Assembly: GCA_037903475.1 (NCBI GenBank)
Contig: JBAJFG010000019.1
Coordinates: 3,161,001 to 3,225,000, forward strand
Direction of reading: 5' to 3'
From: Ancylostoma caninum
Taxonomy: Eukaryota > Nematoda > Chromadorea > Rhabditida > Ancylostomatidae
Length of the DNA stretch: 64,000 bases
Shown here piece after piece: positions 22,501-34,500 of the stretch. Made by a program: the position numbers and the translations under genes. Within the stretch, counting starts at the first letter, position 1. Every line of letters begins with the position of its first letter. The notes below the pieces were generated by a model. It saw nothing but the letters and a program-made list of their open reading frames with translations, made no database searches and was not told the origin of the DNA.

Positions 22501-25500
22501 GTAGGGAGAAGCGGAGTTCTTGAGAAGGGCTCCTAGTCGGACGGGATCATAGAACTAAAGCGTTTTAAAGCTCGAACTTGCTCAAACGGAGTTTTCGAAA
22601 TAGCAGTAGGAGAATGCTGTTGAAAATAAACAAATGCAAAAATTTCTTTTTGTGCAATTTTCAAGATTTCTGAACCCTTTCTTGAGGGTTGGTCGTTCTG
22701 AAAAAAATGTATCATTCCGACAAAAAACATCTTGAATAATTGTCTGCAATGCTGAGGGTCCCCATTATGTTTTCTTTAGAATAACCGTCTTTTTGCTGAG
22801 TTGCGCATCTGACCCACTTGGGTAATGTTGCGTCGGTGCTATGAAAGTCTTTGAATATTTCTAGCTTTAGATATGTGAGACTTCTATCCATAATTCTAAT
22901 GTCTATTCTGCTTTTCAGTTCCTTCATGTTCAAGGAGAGGTTTCTCTATTCTGCTTTTCAGTTCCTTCATGTTCAAGGAGAGGTGTCGTTTTAGAGGAAA
23001 ATACTACTATCGAGGGTGTTATGGATTTCGAGTTCGCAAAGATCCCATCGTCCCGTGCTGAGGTATAGATAAAATTCTTGCTTCATGAATAGCTCACCAC
23101 GTACAGAGTATTTTAGTTATTGTTTTTACTTGTGTTTAAATGGCACCTTTGCACCGAACATTGGAATGTTCCACAAGTCGTTCATACCGAGAAAAGATTT
23201 GCTGTTATTGTTTCCGATTTTTTTATGTTACAGCCAAATTATTCTCGTACTACAAAAGATGCTGCAGTTAGCAAAGGTGCTGGTGGATCCGTAAAGACGG
23301 TTGGTGGTAAATTGTCTTTGGACGAAGACGACTTCCGCGATGCCTCCCATCAGCTGTGAGTCTCTAAAATGAGTGGTAGCTATGTGAGGGCAGGTTCTTC
23401 CGTTCTCATGGGTGCACAGAGTGAAGTGTCGCTTATAATAAAACGCTAGCTAAGTTCATACCATATTGTTCTGCATTTCTTTCTAAAATTTTAATTTCAT
23501 TTCGATTCCCTCCATAATCCATCACGGTTTATCTAGCTTAGCGTCGCTCATCTGCTAGCATAATCACTTTGCCCCTGAGCACTTAGAGAGTACTGCTGAA
23601 GTGTACGCATTGCAGGCTTGCTGAGCTCTCTCTTTGAAACGTAGAGCAAGTCTACGATCTACTATTCCATTAACTGAACAATCCAAAAACTGAAATGATG
23701 AGCAGAATGCGACATTCCACGCGACGAACATGCTTAACAAGGCCAGCCTATTACAAAGATAGAGGATCTGCATAGAGTCCTAGATCAAGTGATCAGATAG
23801 AAATGGCAGGAACTTTTCCTGTCTTATATCCACGGTTATTTTGTACACCACCAGTCTAGTCTCTTTCTCCTAGTCGTTTTGACTGCTATACAAAAACAGC
23901 ATCAAAATTGGGGCCTTCTTTTCATTGCAGGCCATGCAAAGAGGCTTCTGAGAAAAAGGATGCTGACCATTCTCCTTCTGAACCAGATGTTTGTGCTCCA
24001 GATAGCGAGATGTTGGTTTCAAGCGAGCGGAGTTCGGATCAAAATGGTGAGCTTCTTTATGAATGAGTATGATCGATTTTGCTGCAGAACACACGAGATA
24101 TTTCTTGCCGTGGAACCTCTGAAACATTCTCTGCAGATGTTTTGTCAGTAGCACCATCCCGATCAGTATGCGAGCAAGTAGAAACCATGATGGCTGGAGT
24201 TAAGTATTGTAGGGAACGGGAACTAGGTGGTGCAGGTCTTTTCTCGCATTTCATTTCACTATTACTACTTTCTTTATTGCCTGAGATTCAGGAAATGATG
24301 GCAGGCAGCACCCTAAGCAACGCGAAACCGAGCCTGATCCGAATTATGATGTACCAACCACAGAAGTCTTTGATGAACCATCAATTGATAGTCTCGAGCC
24401 CGAGGAGCCGAAAGCCATGGATTCCACTGAACAGAATGGGCTGCACACAGAAGTCCCACCTGCTTTTCAGCCACGTCCACAGGACGAATGTAACCAGCAG
24501 AAGTCAAGAGTTGAAGGTAGGTTTCTCAGACTGTAAGTAGAATAAATCCTTAAAGGCAGTGTCTAGGCAAAATTTTCGAGTATTGGGTTTCTGTGTTTCC
24601 AGGCCAGCTTGGCTCACTCATACCACGTATGTATGAACTTGAAAGATCACAAAACGCTGGAAAAAAATTTTCGGAGCGCACTGATACGGACGAGATGTCC
24701 GACAACACTTACACTTTCGTCAGTAGAGGGCGTAGAGAAAATTTTCATCGATCGATAGCGCCTGTTCGCTGCCTCAATTTCAGCTTCAACCAGTCAGTAC
24801 CATTTCCTTCAGGGGTCCGCATCTCTGCTAAAGCACTACTTTTTGACCGGTTTTAACAAGAAAAGGTAAGCTTCGGTATTAATAGCGATCTACCGATATA
24901 ATGTGGTCGTCGACCACTCCATCAGGTAGACCCTAAACTGTTGATCCAGGACCATCTAAAATTAAAAGAAAAAACTGAAAAAAAAACTGGAGTGTTGAGC
25001 AACAATACCTGAATGTTTAGAACATATGCGCAAAATTGAGATGCATACGATAGAGATCTTCCAGAGATAAGCCAATCACAGTACAGAGACGGTGCCACAA
25101 TCAGTTTGATTTTCCAACGATGCTCCACGTTACACCAATGGCACGCGCAAAATGGCAGACACCGGTTGGGCGGGCTGGGTACTGGAGATGAATTTGGGTA
25201 TTGGGTCTAAAACGGATATCTTGCTTATTTCTGCGACTTTTTCGCTGAAAGTTTGGTATAAGGTCTTTTGGTCGGATTTCTATTCAAATGTCCCAGGTGA
25301 CGGCTCACCTTCGGCTGTGTCAAGGCGTTCCACAAGTAGTTTATCCGAAGAGCGCGAATCCGATAATGAGTTACGAAATACAGGCGCAGCCCTTTTATAG
25401 GCGCGCGAGAGCACCATAGAAGCGAGGGTAGATACAATAGTGAGATACTGGAGTAAGCATATAGAGTACTAGCGGCACTACAACTATTGATTGCCGGGCC

Positions 25501-28500
25501 GCTACGGCAGATATCGATCGAATGAGGTAAGAAAACGATACAACGGTGAGTAAATTGGAGTGTGAGGTAATGTAACAGCTTCAGATGAGAGTAAGGAGTA
25601 GTAGGGAGTTTACATATCTACATTACACGCCCCTCCTTCGGTAAGCCGACTCCGGCGGCTAGTCTGACTGATCCTTGGGGAAATGGCGACGTTTCTGCTT
25701 CATCAGGTGTGCGACTTCCTTGTGCTTGGTGTTGACATCCTTGATGTAGTAGATATCGGGCTTGCGTTTGGCTTCCTTCTGTGCGGCTGGGACTTCCTTT
25801 GACGTTGATGGACGATCGGCTTCGTTTTCTTCTTCACGACGGCGCTTCTTGACTATCGAGAATGTCGGCAGTACGAGGGTATTTGCTACCGTCTGTCCAA
25901 CCTGGTTGAGATACGTCACGATCTGCCACGAAATGAAACGGTCTTCACCTTTACGTGGGTTAACACCAAGGCTGACGGCTGGATGTTTCATCGGTACCGT
26001 GTCTTCGATGGTACTGTAGTAGTCAGCGATTCTCGCGTCGAATCCTCTAGCAGGGCCGGTCAGGAATTCTGCGACCTCCTTACACACGGATGCGATACGT
26101 CTCCACTCTTGTTCACGAGACAGCTCAAAGGGTGGCGGCATCATTTCCAAAGTTCCTCCACACTGCAAATGGCGTTCAATGGCATTCTGTACCATTACCA
26201 TATGCTGGCTGCAAGGCATCTCATTCGGCCATACCCACACGAGGGCGGCAGTGATACGCTGCTTGTTCAGCTGGTCCGCCAGGTCACCGAAGTGTGAGTA
26301 AACCATGAATTTCACTGTTGCCGGTTCGTTGACTTCTTTGAGCACTCTGGCGAAAGACTTGGGTAGTGCGATCAGGACTGGGTTATGAGGCATGTCATCC
26401 GAGTATTGTGACGTGATCTGCTTCTGACGTGCCATGGCCTGTCTGTAATACATCTCGATGTCGTATCCAGGGTTGGTCGGGAACAACGGCGGGTGTGACA
26501 ACTCGACTCCCTCCTTGGCCTTGAGTGCTGACGCAAATACGTAGCAGAACTTCTTGTGTGCCTGGATTGCACAAGCTAGCCCGTGGATGGTGAGGTATCG
26601 AGAAGACTCCTCCAGAAGCTCGTGTTCTTTTCTCTCGTCCCCCCATTGCGGGTGCAATGCAATAGATGCGACATTAGCAAGTTCAAAGAGGTTTTTCACT
26701 GGCTTCGAACGAGCGAGGTCACAGCGCAGCCCAGGCAGTCCAACTTGAGCTCGTGCGTTGAAGATCCCGCACTGGCATGGGTGGTAGAGGTGCAGTGGAT
26801 CCTCACGTGGATCTCCGATCGCAACCCTGCAATAAGTCTGGTTAGCACCTAAGTTTGTTCTGTTTTTCTTAGGTCTACCCCTCTTTGCTCTATGTCTCAG
26901 AGTAGTTAAAGGCTGATCATCTACCCCTTGTGGCACCTTCCGTAGTTCGTCAAACGGGATCCTAAGGGGGTCACGTTTCCCATTAATTTCAGTGATAGTC
27001 GCGCTATTGTCACTAAGATCAATTATCCGAAAGGGACCGCTCCACTCATTCGCGAGTTTTGGATGGGTCGATTTAGCCTTTTCTGTTGGTATTCGCATGT
27101 AAACCCTATCTCCGAGTTTGAAGGGTTTATCAACGACTTTGTGGTTTTTGTCGTAGCTCTTTTTCATGGCGTTCCTCATTTTATCATTCTGCTCTTTCAC
27201 ATGTTGATGCGCAAGTTTCAGTCCTGTGACAAGTTCGTGGACATAATCCTCGATGTCTACCATGTAGGGTGTCACCTGAAACTTGGGGAGCGAGTTCCAA
27301 GGAACGTTTGCGTCAAAACCGTGAAGCAGGAAAAATGGTGATTCTCCGGTTGTTTCGTGTACAGTGGTATTGTACGCGAACACGCAATGTGGTAGTAACT
27401 TGTCCCATTCAGTTGGGATAGAAACCTTTTTCCGTAAGAGACCAAGTATCGTTTTATTGAACCGTTCGGTAACCCCGTTCTCTCTAGGGTTATATCCCTT
27501 TGTAAAGGTTTGCTGGATACCCATGAGTTCGGAAAGCTTAGCCATTAATTTGTTGTCGAATTCTCCTCCCTGATCGGAAAGGATACACTTAGGGATACGA
27601 CAACCATCGGCCATCCACCTTTCAAAAAGCACGCGAGCAACTGTTTCCGCTGCTTTTGTTGGGATTGCATAAGCTCCTGCGAACTTCGTAAAGTGATCAA
27701 CGACCGAGAGTATGTATCTGTTGCCTTCTGATGTTGGCCCTACTTCCAAAATGTCTATTCCGATCATTTCGAATGGCTCAGAAGTAACTATTGGCTTAAG
27801 CGGAGGTGTCATCCGCGGGTGTTGGTTGAAAATTGTGCATTTCTTACACTCTTCGCTCCATATTTTGACATCCCGAGACAGTGTTTCCCAAAAAACTCTC
27901 TTGGAAAGCACGCGCAGAAGTTTTCTAGGCCCAAAATGACCTGCTAAGAGAGCTGAATGTGCGTCTTCGAAAACTCTTCTCCGACTTGATGTGGGTACCA
28001 CCTTCCTCGTATATTGCTTATCCAGGAAGCAGAGGTAGCCATCTTGCATCACAAAGTCCGCTACTTTGAGTTTCCGTGGGCTACTAGCGAGAATCACATC
28101 TTCTGACAACCGGTTATTTTCCAGATCTGTGATTACTTTCCCGTAGACGGGATCCTGTCTCAACTCTCTCGTCCATTCTGGTTCTTCTGACGTTTGTGCC
28201 ACAATAAGTTCATTAGCAATGTTTTTCGTCTCCTCCATGTTCGTGAGATCGACGGCTCCTCTGCTGAGGGCATCGGCAACACGGTTTGCTGCCCCTTTCA
28301 CATAGATTATTTTGATGTTGTACTTCTGTAATTCGAGTGACCATCTCAATATTCTATGTGAGACATTCGTCCTTGTAAAGAGAGCTGTCAGGGGTTGGTG
28401 GTCCGTGTAGACTTCTACCGGTAACCCGTATACGAACATGTGAAATCTGCGAAGAGCCATCATCACTGCTAAGGCTTCAAGGTCGGTGATGTGATACTGA

Positions 28501-31500
28501 CGTTCGCTTTTCGTTAAGCCTTTCGACGCGAAGAATATTGGATGTAGGAAGTTGTCCTCGCCCTCCTGGCTTAGAACCGCGCCTAATCCTTCGTAGCTTG
28601 CGTCGGTATGTATGCAAAATGGTCGTCTGCCCGAACGAGCTGCCTCAACATCAGGTTGTGCAAGGACGGGTGTTGACGTTAGCGCCATTTTCAACATTTC
28701 GAATGCAGTTGTTCGTTCAGTGTTCCATTCGTACGGAGCCTTTTCGGATGTCATCTCATGCAGTGGTGCAGCTATTTTTGAAAACCTCAAGATGAATTTC
28801 CTGTAATAGGAACACATCCCTAAGAAGGTCCTCATGTCAGACCGTGATTTGGGAGGAGGATAGTTTTGTATCGCCGCAACTTTCTTGGGATCTGCGTGCA
28901 ATCCTTCCTCGTCCAAGATATGACCAAGAAATTCGACCTGACGCTCCATGAGTATGCACTTCTTCGGGTTCAGTTTGAGGTTGGCATCTCTCAGGCTAGA
29001 AAACACCTGAGATAATCGTTCGAGATGCCTTTCAGCTGTAGGTGATGCTACTATTATATCATCGAGATAGCAAGAGACTTCATCTCCTAGCAAAGGGCCT
29101 AACACCATGTGCATGAGTCTCTGGAACTCAGCTGGTGACGACGCTAGTCCAAATGGTAACACTTTGAACTGATATGAACCTTCGGTAGTGACGAAGGTGC
29201 TCTTCTCTTTGGTATTGTCTGACAGTTTTACCTGCCAATACCCTGATGAAAGGTCAAGTGTGGAGAAATACCTGTTTCCTTTCAAATTTTGTAGTATTGT
29301 GTCCATAGTGGGAAGGGGATAGCTATCGATTTGTGTGACTTGGTTTATTTTCCTATAGTCTACACATAATCTTAATGAACCATCCTTTTTCTGGACGAGC
29401 ACTATAGGCGAAGACCATGCAGATTTGCTAGGTTCGATTATATTTCTTTCTTGCAGATCTGTCAGAATTTTGCGCAGTTCAATGCGTGTTGCAAGAGGGA
29501 TTGGTCTTGCCTTTTGTCGGATGGGAGGTGACGATCCAGTGTCAATTTCGTGCTCTACTAATGACGTTTGCGTCAGTTCTTGCTCACTGACCGCGAACAC
29601 GTCTTGAAACTCCTCGATGATCCGTTTGAGGGGCTCATCTATGTGTTTTTCTGTTTTATTTTCAGATAATGTTTTTGTCAAGGTTTCCCAGCGGTTTGGA
29701 AGGGGAGTCGTCGTGCGTTCCAACATGCTTGCATGCCCTGGCACTGGATTTTCCACGACCGGACTGTGATCCCATTCTCCAACTTTGTCGCCGACTTTGA
29801 ATATTTTTGGTTCTTGTGTTGTATTGGTAACAGGAATTTGTACAACGACCCGGTTTGCTGAGAATACGCCGTGTGGTATGATGTCACAGCACGACCACAT
29901 GATTTGATCGGTTGCTGAGCTTGTCGCTTGTACTGACAGATTTTTTGTTTCACCCGGCTTTATGTAGACTCTTTTTACAACCTTGGCTGATTGATTTTTC
30001 TGGCGAGTGTTCCTGTTTTTTGTTAGTGATCGTCTTTCTGGAATTGGAGCTGTGGTCTGGGTAGCTATGGAATGTTTCTCCACTGGTACGTCTGAAGAGA
30101 TTGAAATATTTATTCCAATAGCTTTTAGTATGTTGGTACCCAACACTACCATATGATCACCTCCTTTCTTTACTAGGAACACCACTCTGCGCTGTGGTCC
30201 TTCAAGGATATTCAATGTTAACCTCACCGCACCTTTAAAGCTCATTCTGTTTCCGGAGGCGTCGTAAATGATTGTATCTTTTTGAATTTGAACCTCTTCG
30301 ACGTCTGCATCGATGTCAAATGCTGACTTCGATGCCCTCAGAAGGAGTTCTAAGGGTAGCATGCTGACTTGTGAGCCAGTGTCTATCAGTGCATCCGTGG
30401 TTATTCCCAGTAATTGTATTTTGCAGGTAGGTTTTTCCCCGAACACCTCATTTTTAGCGTCATGTGTGCCAATTGCGTGACACGACCATGTCTGAAGCGT
30501 GCTACTGAAGTTGTTTTTGCCAGTGGGAGCCGGCTGGTTCAACATCTTGGCTTCTTCAGTTCGACTGTTATTTCCCTGTTTTGGGATTTTACAGTCCCTG
30601 CGAAAGTGTCCAGGTTTACCGCAATTCAGGCACAAATTTGTGCCTCTTTTGTCCGTTATTTTAGAAGGAGTGACTACCAGATTTGGTTGCTGGACATTAC
30701 CCTCCTTTATTTCGGTAGTTGCTTCCTTTTTCGTAGCCTCAGAGAACCTTTCCCTTGGTTTCCGGAAGTTAGAAGCACGTGTCCTATTGAATTCGGTCGG
30801 TTTCGTGTTATTGGATGCTGCCTGTACGGCTGCTGCGACCTTTTTGCTCCTTTCTATCCCTTGTGCGAGATTTTTGAGGACTCCATAAACTTCGTGTGGA
30901 TGCGAACTTTCCATTGCCGCGAATAGTTGGAAGTACTCCGGCCATTGTGTGAGCTGAGTGATCAGTTCACTGGCGCGGATCATGGAAAGATCAGTATCAG
31001 ATGCGTCGGGGTTTGCATCTCGGGTAAGTCTTTCCAATTCAACGCAATATTCGGGAACCGACTTAGTCATTTTTAGCTGTTTTAGTTTTACATGTGATTC
31101 CATGCGCTTAGCGGGGTTATTTTCTGCAAACTTCGCTGATAATGCGGCTATGAAGTCACGAAATTTACCCCTCAGGACATCACTTGGGAGAGTTTTCATT
31201 ATTGCCTTGGGATGGCCCTCCAATTTCTCACTCATTAAGTGTATCAACATGTCATCCGGCAGGCCTATCCTGCCGTATTTCATTGTAAATGAGGTTACGA
31301 AATCGGAGAACCCTTTACCCTCGGGATTGTTAAAGTTTTTAACGTCTGGAAGTGCCATTGCAGCTAAGGTAGCCCCTACTCCGTAATCTACTTTTGAATT
31401 GTTTTCATCCGTAGATAACAACCAACCTGGGGGCAGGTTGTCCCTGACTGGAGTGGGCTGCCTCTGTGCCATCGGTTGCACTCTCACGGCGCCTTCGCTC

Positions 31501-34500
31501 TGCAAGTGAATATTTTGCGTCCTCAGTCTGCATTCTGCTAAGCTTCCGGCTAAAGTGTGTGGAAATTCACCTTCTGCAGCTTGCACTGCGTCGAATGCAA
31601 GCTGAGGTAGCTGACTGTCTTTGTCGATGTTCCCTTGCTGTAGCATTTGGAATGCATTGCGGAAAGTCTCTTGACTGGACGTGGATGGAACGTTTTCATT
31701 CGGTGGCATCGAAGCATTGCGGCCACTATTTTCCTGTCCATTCGTCTGAAAAAGCAAAGGTTTTCTCTTTGGAAGGACATTTTTGACTTTGTTCCCTGTT
31801 TTCAACTCATTTAGCTCACTCCATTGTGCTTGCACCGCTCTTAGAACTTCGGTAGAATCCACTTTCAGCAATTTGGACAGTGCGCGCATACACATGTCAT
31901 CGTGATTTGCTTGTTCTAAGATTTCGCCGAGCTCGCCATTGCACAATGGATGAGCTATTTTAGTCACTTGTAGTAGCTCCGTGGCCGTTTTGTCAAGGCT
32001 GGAGAGTTCTGCCTTGATACTTTCGCAAAATGGATTAATTTGATCTCGGCAAAAGTTCTCTAAATCTTGAACTGGGTCGGCGCCTTCTGATCCCAGTTCG
32101 GTTATCAGCTGCCTTGTGGCGCTACTCAGTGAAACTAGCTCATCAGAAACCCTCTGATTTGCTAGTATTACCTGTCTGGCATTGGCTTCTGCCATCTGTT
32201 GGATTTGAGACGACAACGCTACGATTTGCTGCTGCAGTTGTTCGATTCGATTGTCGTGCGACTCATCCTCCGCCAGAATGCGGTTCAACTCTTGTTCCAT
32301 TTCATCGGCCATGTCTGAAACAAGGTGTGTTCGGTGGTATTTCAGGCTTGCCCGCTTCACTTTTGAGCCCTGGGCTGTTTGTCTTGTGTACGATTGTTCC
32401 ACACAATCCCCACGGTCTGATCTGCGCTTAGTCTATCGATCGATTACCACACCGTATCGATCCTCCAGCACTGTCAACGGCAGAGTCGTGATTGGGACTG
32501 TTTTTAGCTTGTTTTTCTTCTCTCGGGTACTCTTCTGGAAATTCGCGCAGAGTTTCCCCTTATACAAGCTGTTTCCCGTTATCCGCACTGTACTTCGGCA
32601 GCGTCTCGCTGACACGAAACTGCGGAACTGCCTTGTCTAGCAGTTTGCTAGGCCCGTCGCTCTGAACGACCCTTGGCCTAGAATAAACGAAGCCTTAGGG
32701 GTCACCTAAGACTCGTTTCAAACTTACCTGTTTAAGCCGTTTGCCGTCTGGCTTCTTCGGCCCCCATATAAGGTCTTTTGGTCGGATTTCTATTCAAATG
32801 TCCCAGGTGACGGCTCACCTTCGGCTGTGTCAAGGCGTTCCACAAGTAGTTTATCCGAAGAGCGCGAATCCGATAATGAGTTACGAAATACAGGCGCAGC
32901 CCTTTTATAGGCGCGCGAGAGCACCATAGAAGCGAGGGTAGATACAATAGTGAGATACTGGAGTAAGCATATAGAGTACTAGCGGCACTACAACTATTGA
33001 TTGCCGGGCCGCTACGGCAGATATCGATCGAATGAGGTAAGAAAACGATACAACGGTGAGTAAATTGGAGTGTGAGGTAATGTAACAGCTTCAGATGAGA
33101 GTAAGGAGTAGTAGGGAGTTTACATATCTACATTACATTGGCAATTGCATATGGAGTCGATCGACCCGCTATCATAACCGAATAGGCGCTCAATCTCAAA
33201 GGTTTTGCCTAGACACAGCGTTTAAGGACGAAAGTTAACTGCTTCAGTCTTTATTATTATTTATACAGTGCGTATCAAAAATATAGGAATACTTGCTGTT
33301 GAATGACCGTTTTGCTTGGAAGAAATCAGCAAAAGGTGGATTAATAACCAGTTGGTAATCCTTCGTTTATTGCCAGTTCAAACATCCCATATTGATTTAT
33401 CGGTTTTATTGATCTTCGCTTTTCTATTTCATGGGGCAGTGAGGACATGTCGGCTAGGGTTGGTCAATACGTTGAATATGTATATGACAATTATTTTGCA
33501 CGAATACATCGATTCAGTGTCATCGAAATAACTTTGCTGACTTTTCGCTTACGGGTCGGTAAAAAAAGGTCACTTGAGATCAACCTATGTGCTTATCGCC
33601 GGAATTATAAGCGTTTTTAGTAAATTTATCGTCAACAGCAATTTTCCTCAGCAGCGTGAGGTAGCCGGCGCAGTAAAACACCCGTGCGAAGCCGGGTATG
33701 CCGTCTAGTATCTTATATCTTATAGAGGACATGACCATGCAGCTGTTGCATGACAAGGTTTTGCTGCATCATGAATTATCGCTACAATTGTTTTGTTCTG
33801 AAAATTACTGCTCACACTTTTATTCTACTTTTTCCAGACACCAATGATACAAAGCAAGAAGGTGAACATGTGAGTTTTTCTGTACTTTTTTGGGTCCTTC
33901 CTTCTCACTACCAGCCTTTCATTGTTTTCTCATTTAGTGGCTTCTGACTGTTAATAGAAAAAATGAGTTGTGCGAGAGTCTTTGTTCTAACAGTGGCTTG
34001 TAGGTACCAGAACCTCCTGTTGAGACAGCCGATGAGACAGAATGTGCCAAGATCATATCTGACGATCATCTTGACTTCTCCTCAGTGGGTGTTACTCCTC
34101 ATCACAGTTTTTTTTTTTTGACTGGCAGAATATTTCATGTGGTGTCTGCTGAAATTTTAGCTTTTACCGAAGGAGCAACTATTTTCTCAGGGAACCCATT
34201 AGAGTGTAAAATATTTTGTTCTTCTGTGCCAATCGCTGCTTTGGGAACTGGTGACTATACATACAGTCCTTCTCAAAAATACTTGCGTCACGCTTCAACA
34301 CCCATCTGCAAAGCCGCGCCGCATCACCTATGCATTATCATACGTGGTGTGACGTGGCTAAGCTGACGGGCTCAGCGTGAGGCAAGAATTTTTGAGAAAG
34401 ACTGTAGATGATGCGCTAAAATTTCTGATAAACATCGACGAGTGCTGCTTTGCAAAAAGAAAAATGCACTACCATTAGCGTTTCTGGCGTTTCTGCTTGT

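Larger units (their letters stand above)
25253..33141 (-). mobile_element. Complete Ty3/gypsy LTR retrotransposon with TTGG target duplication
   Basis: The element is 7,881 bp (25257-33137) with a 4-bp direct repeat TTGG at 25253-25256 and 33138-33141. The LTRs are 371 bp and I find no difference between them, so insertion is recent. Order on the minus strand: 5' LTR, primer-binding site, leader with intron signals, one gag-pol frame, polypurine tract, 3' LTR. It lies antisense inside an intron of the PGL-like gene. Integrase placed after RNase H defines Ty3/gypsy rather than copia; no chromodomain signature is obvious. Confidence 0.95.

Noticed and set aside
25659..26930. Envelope gene of an endogenous retrovirus
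   Set aside because: The C-terminal extension has no signal peptide or membrane-spanning segment and stays in the pol frame.
32313..32402. Upstream extension of the Gag frame to 32402
   Set aside because: It begins with GTG and lies inside the candidate leader intron; the first ATG directly after a strong acceptor is at 32312.
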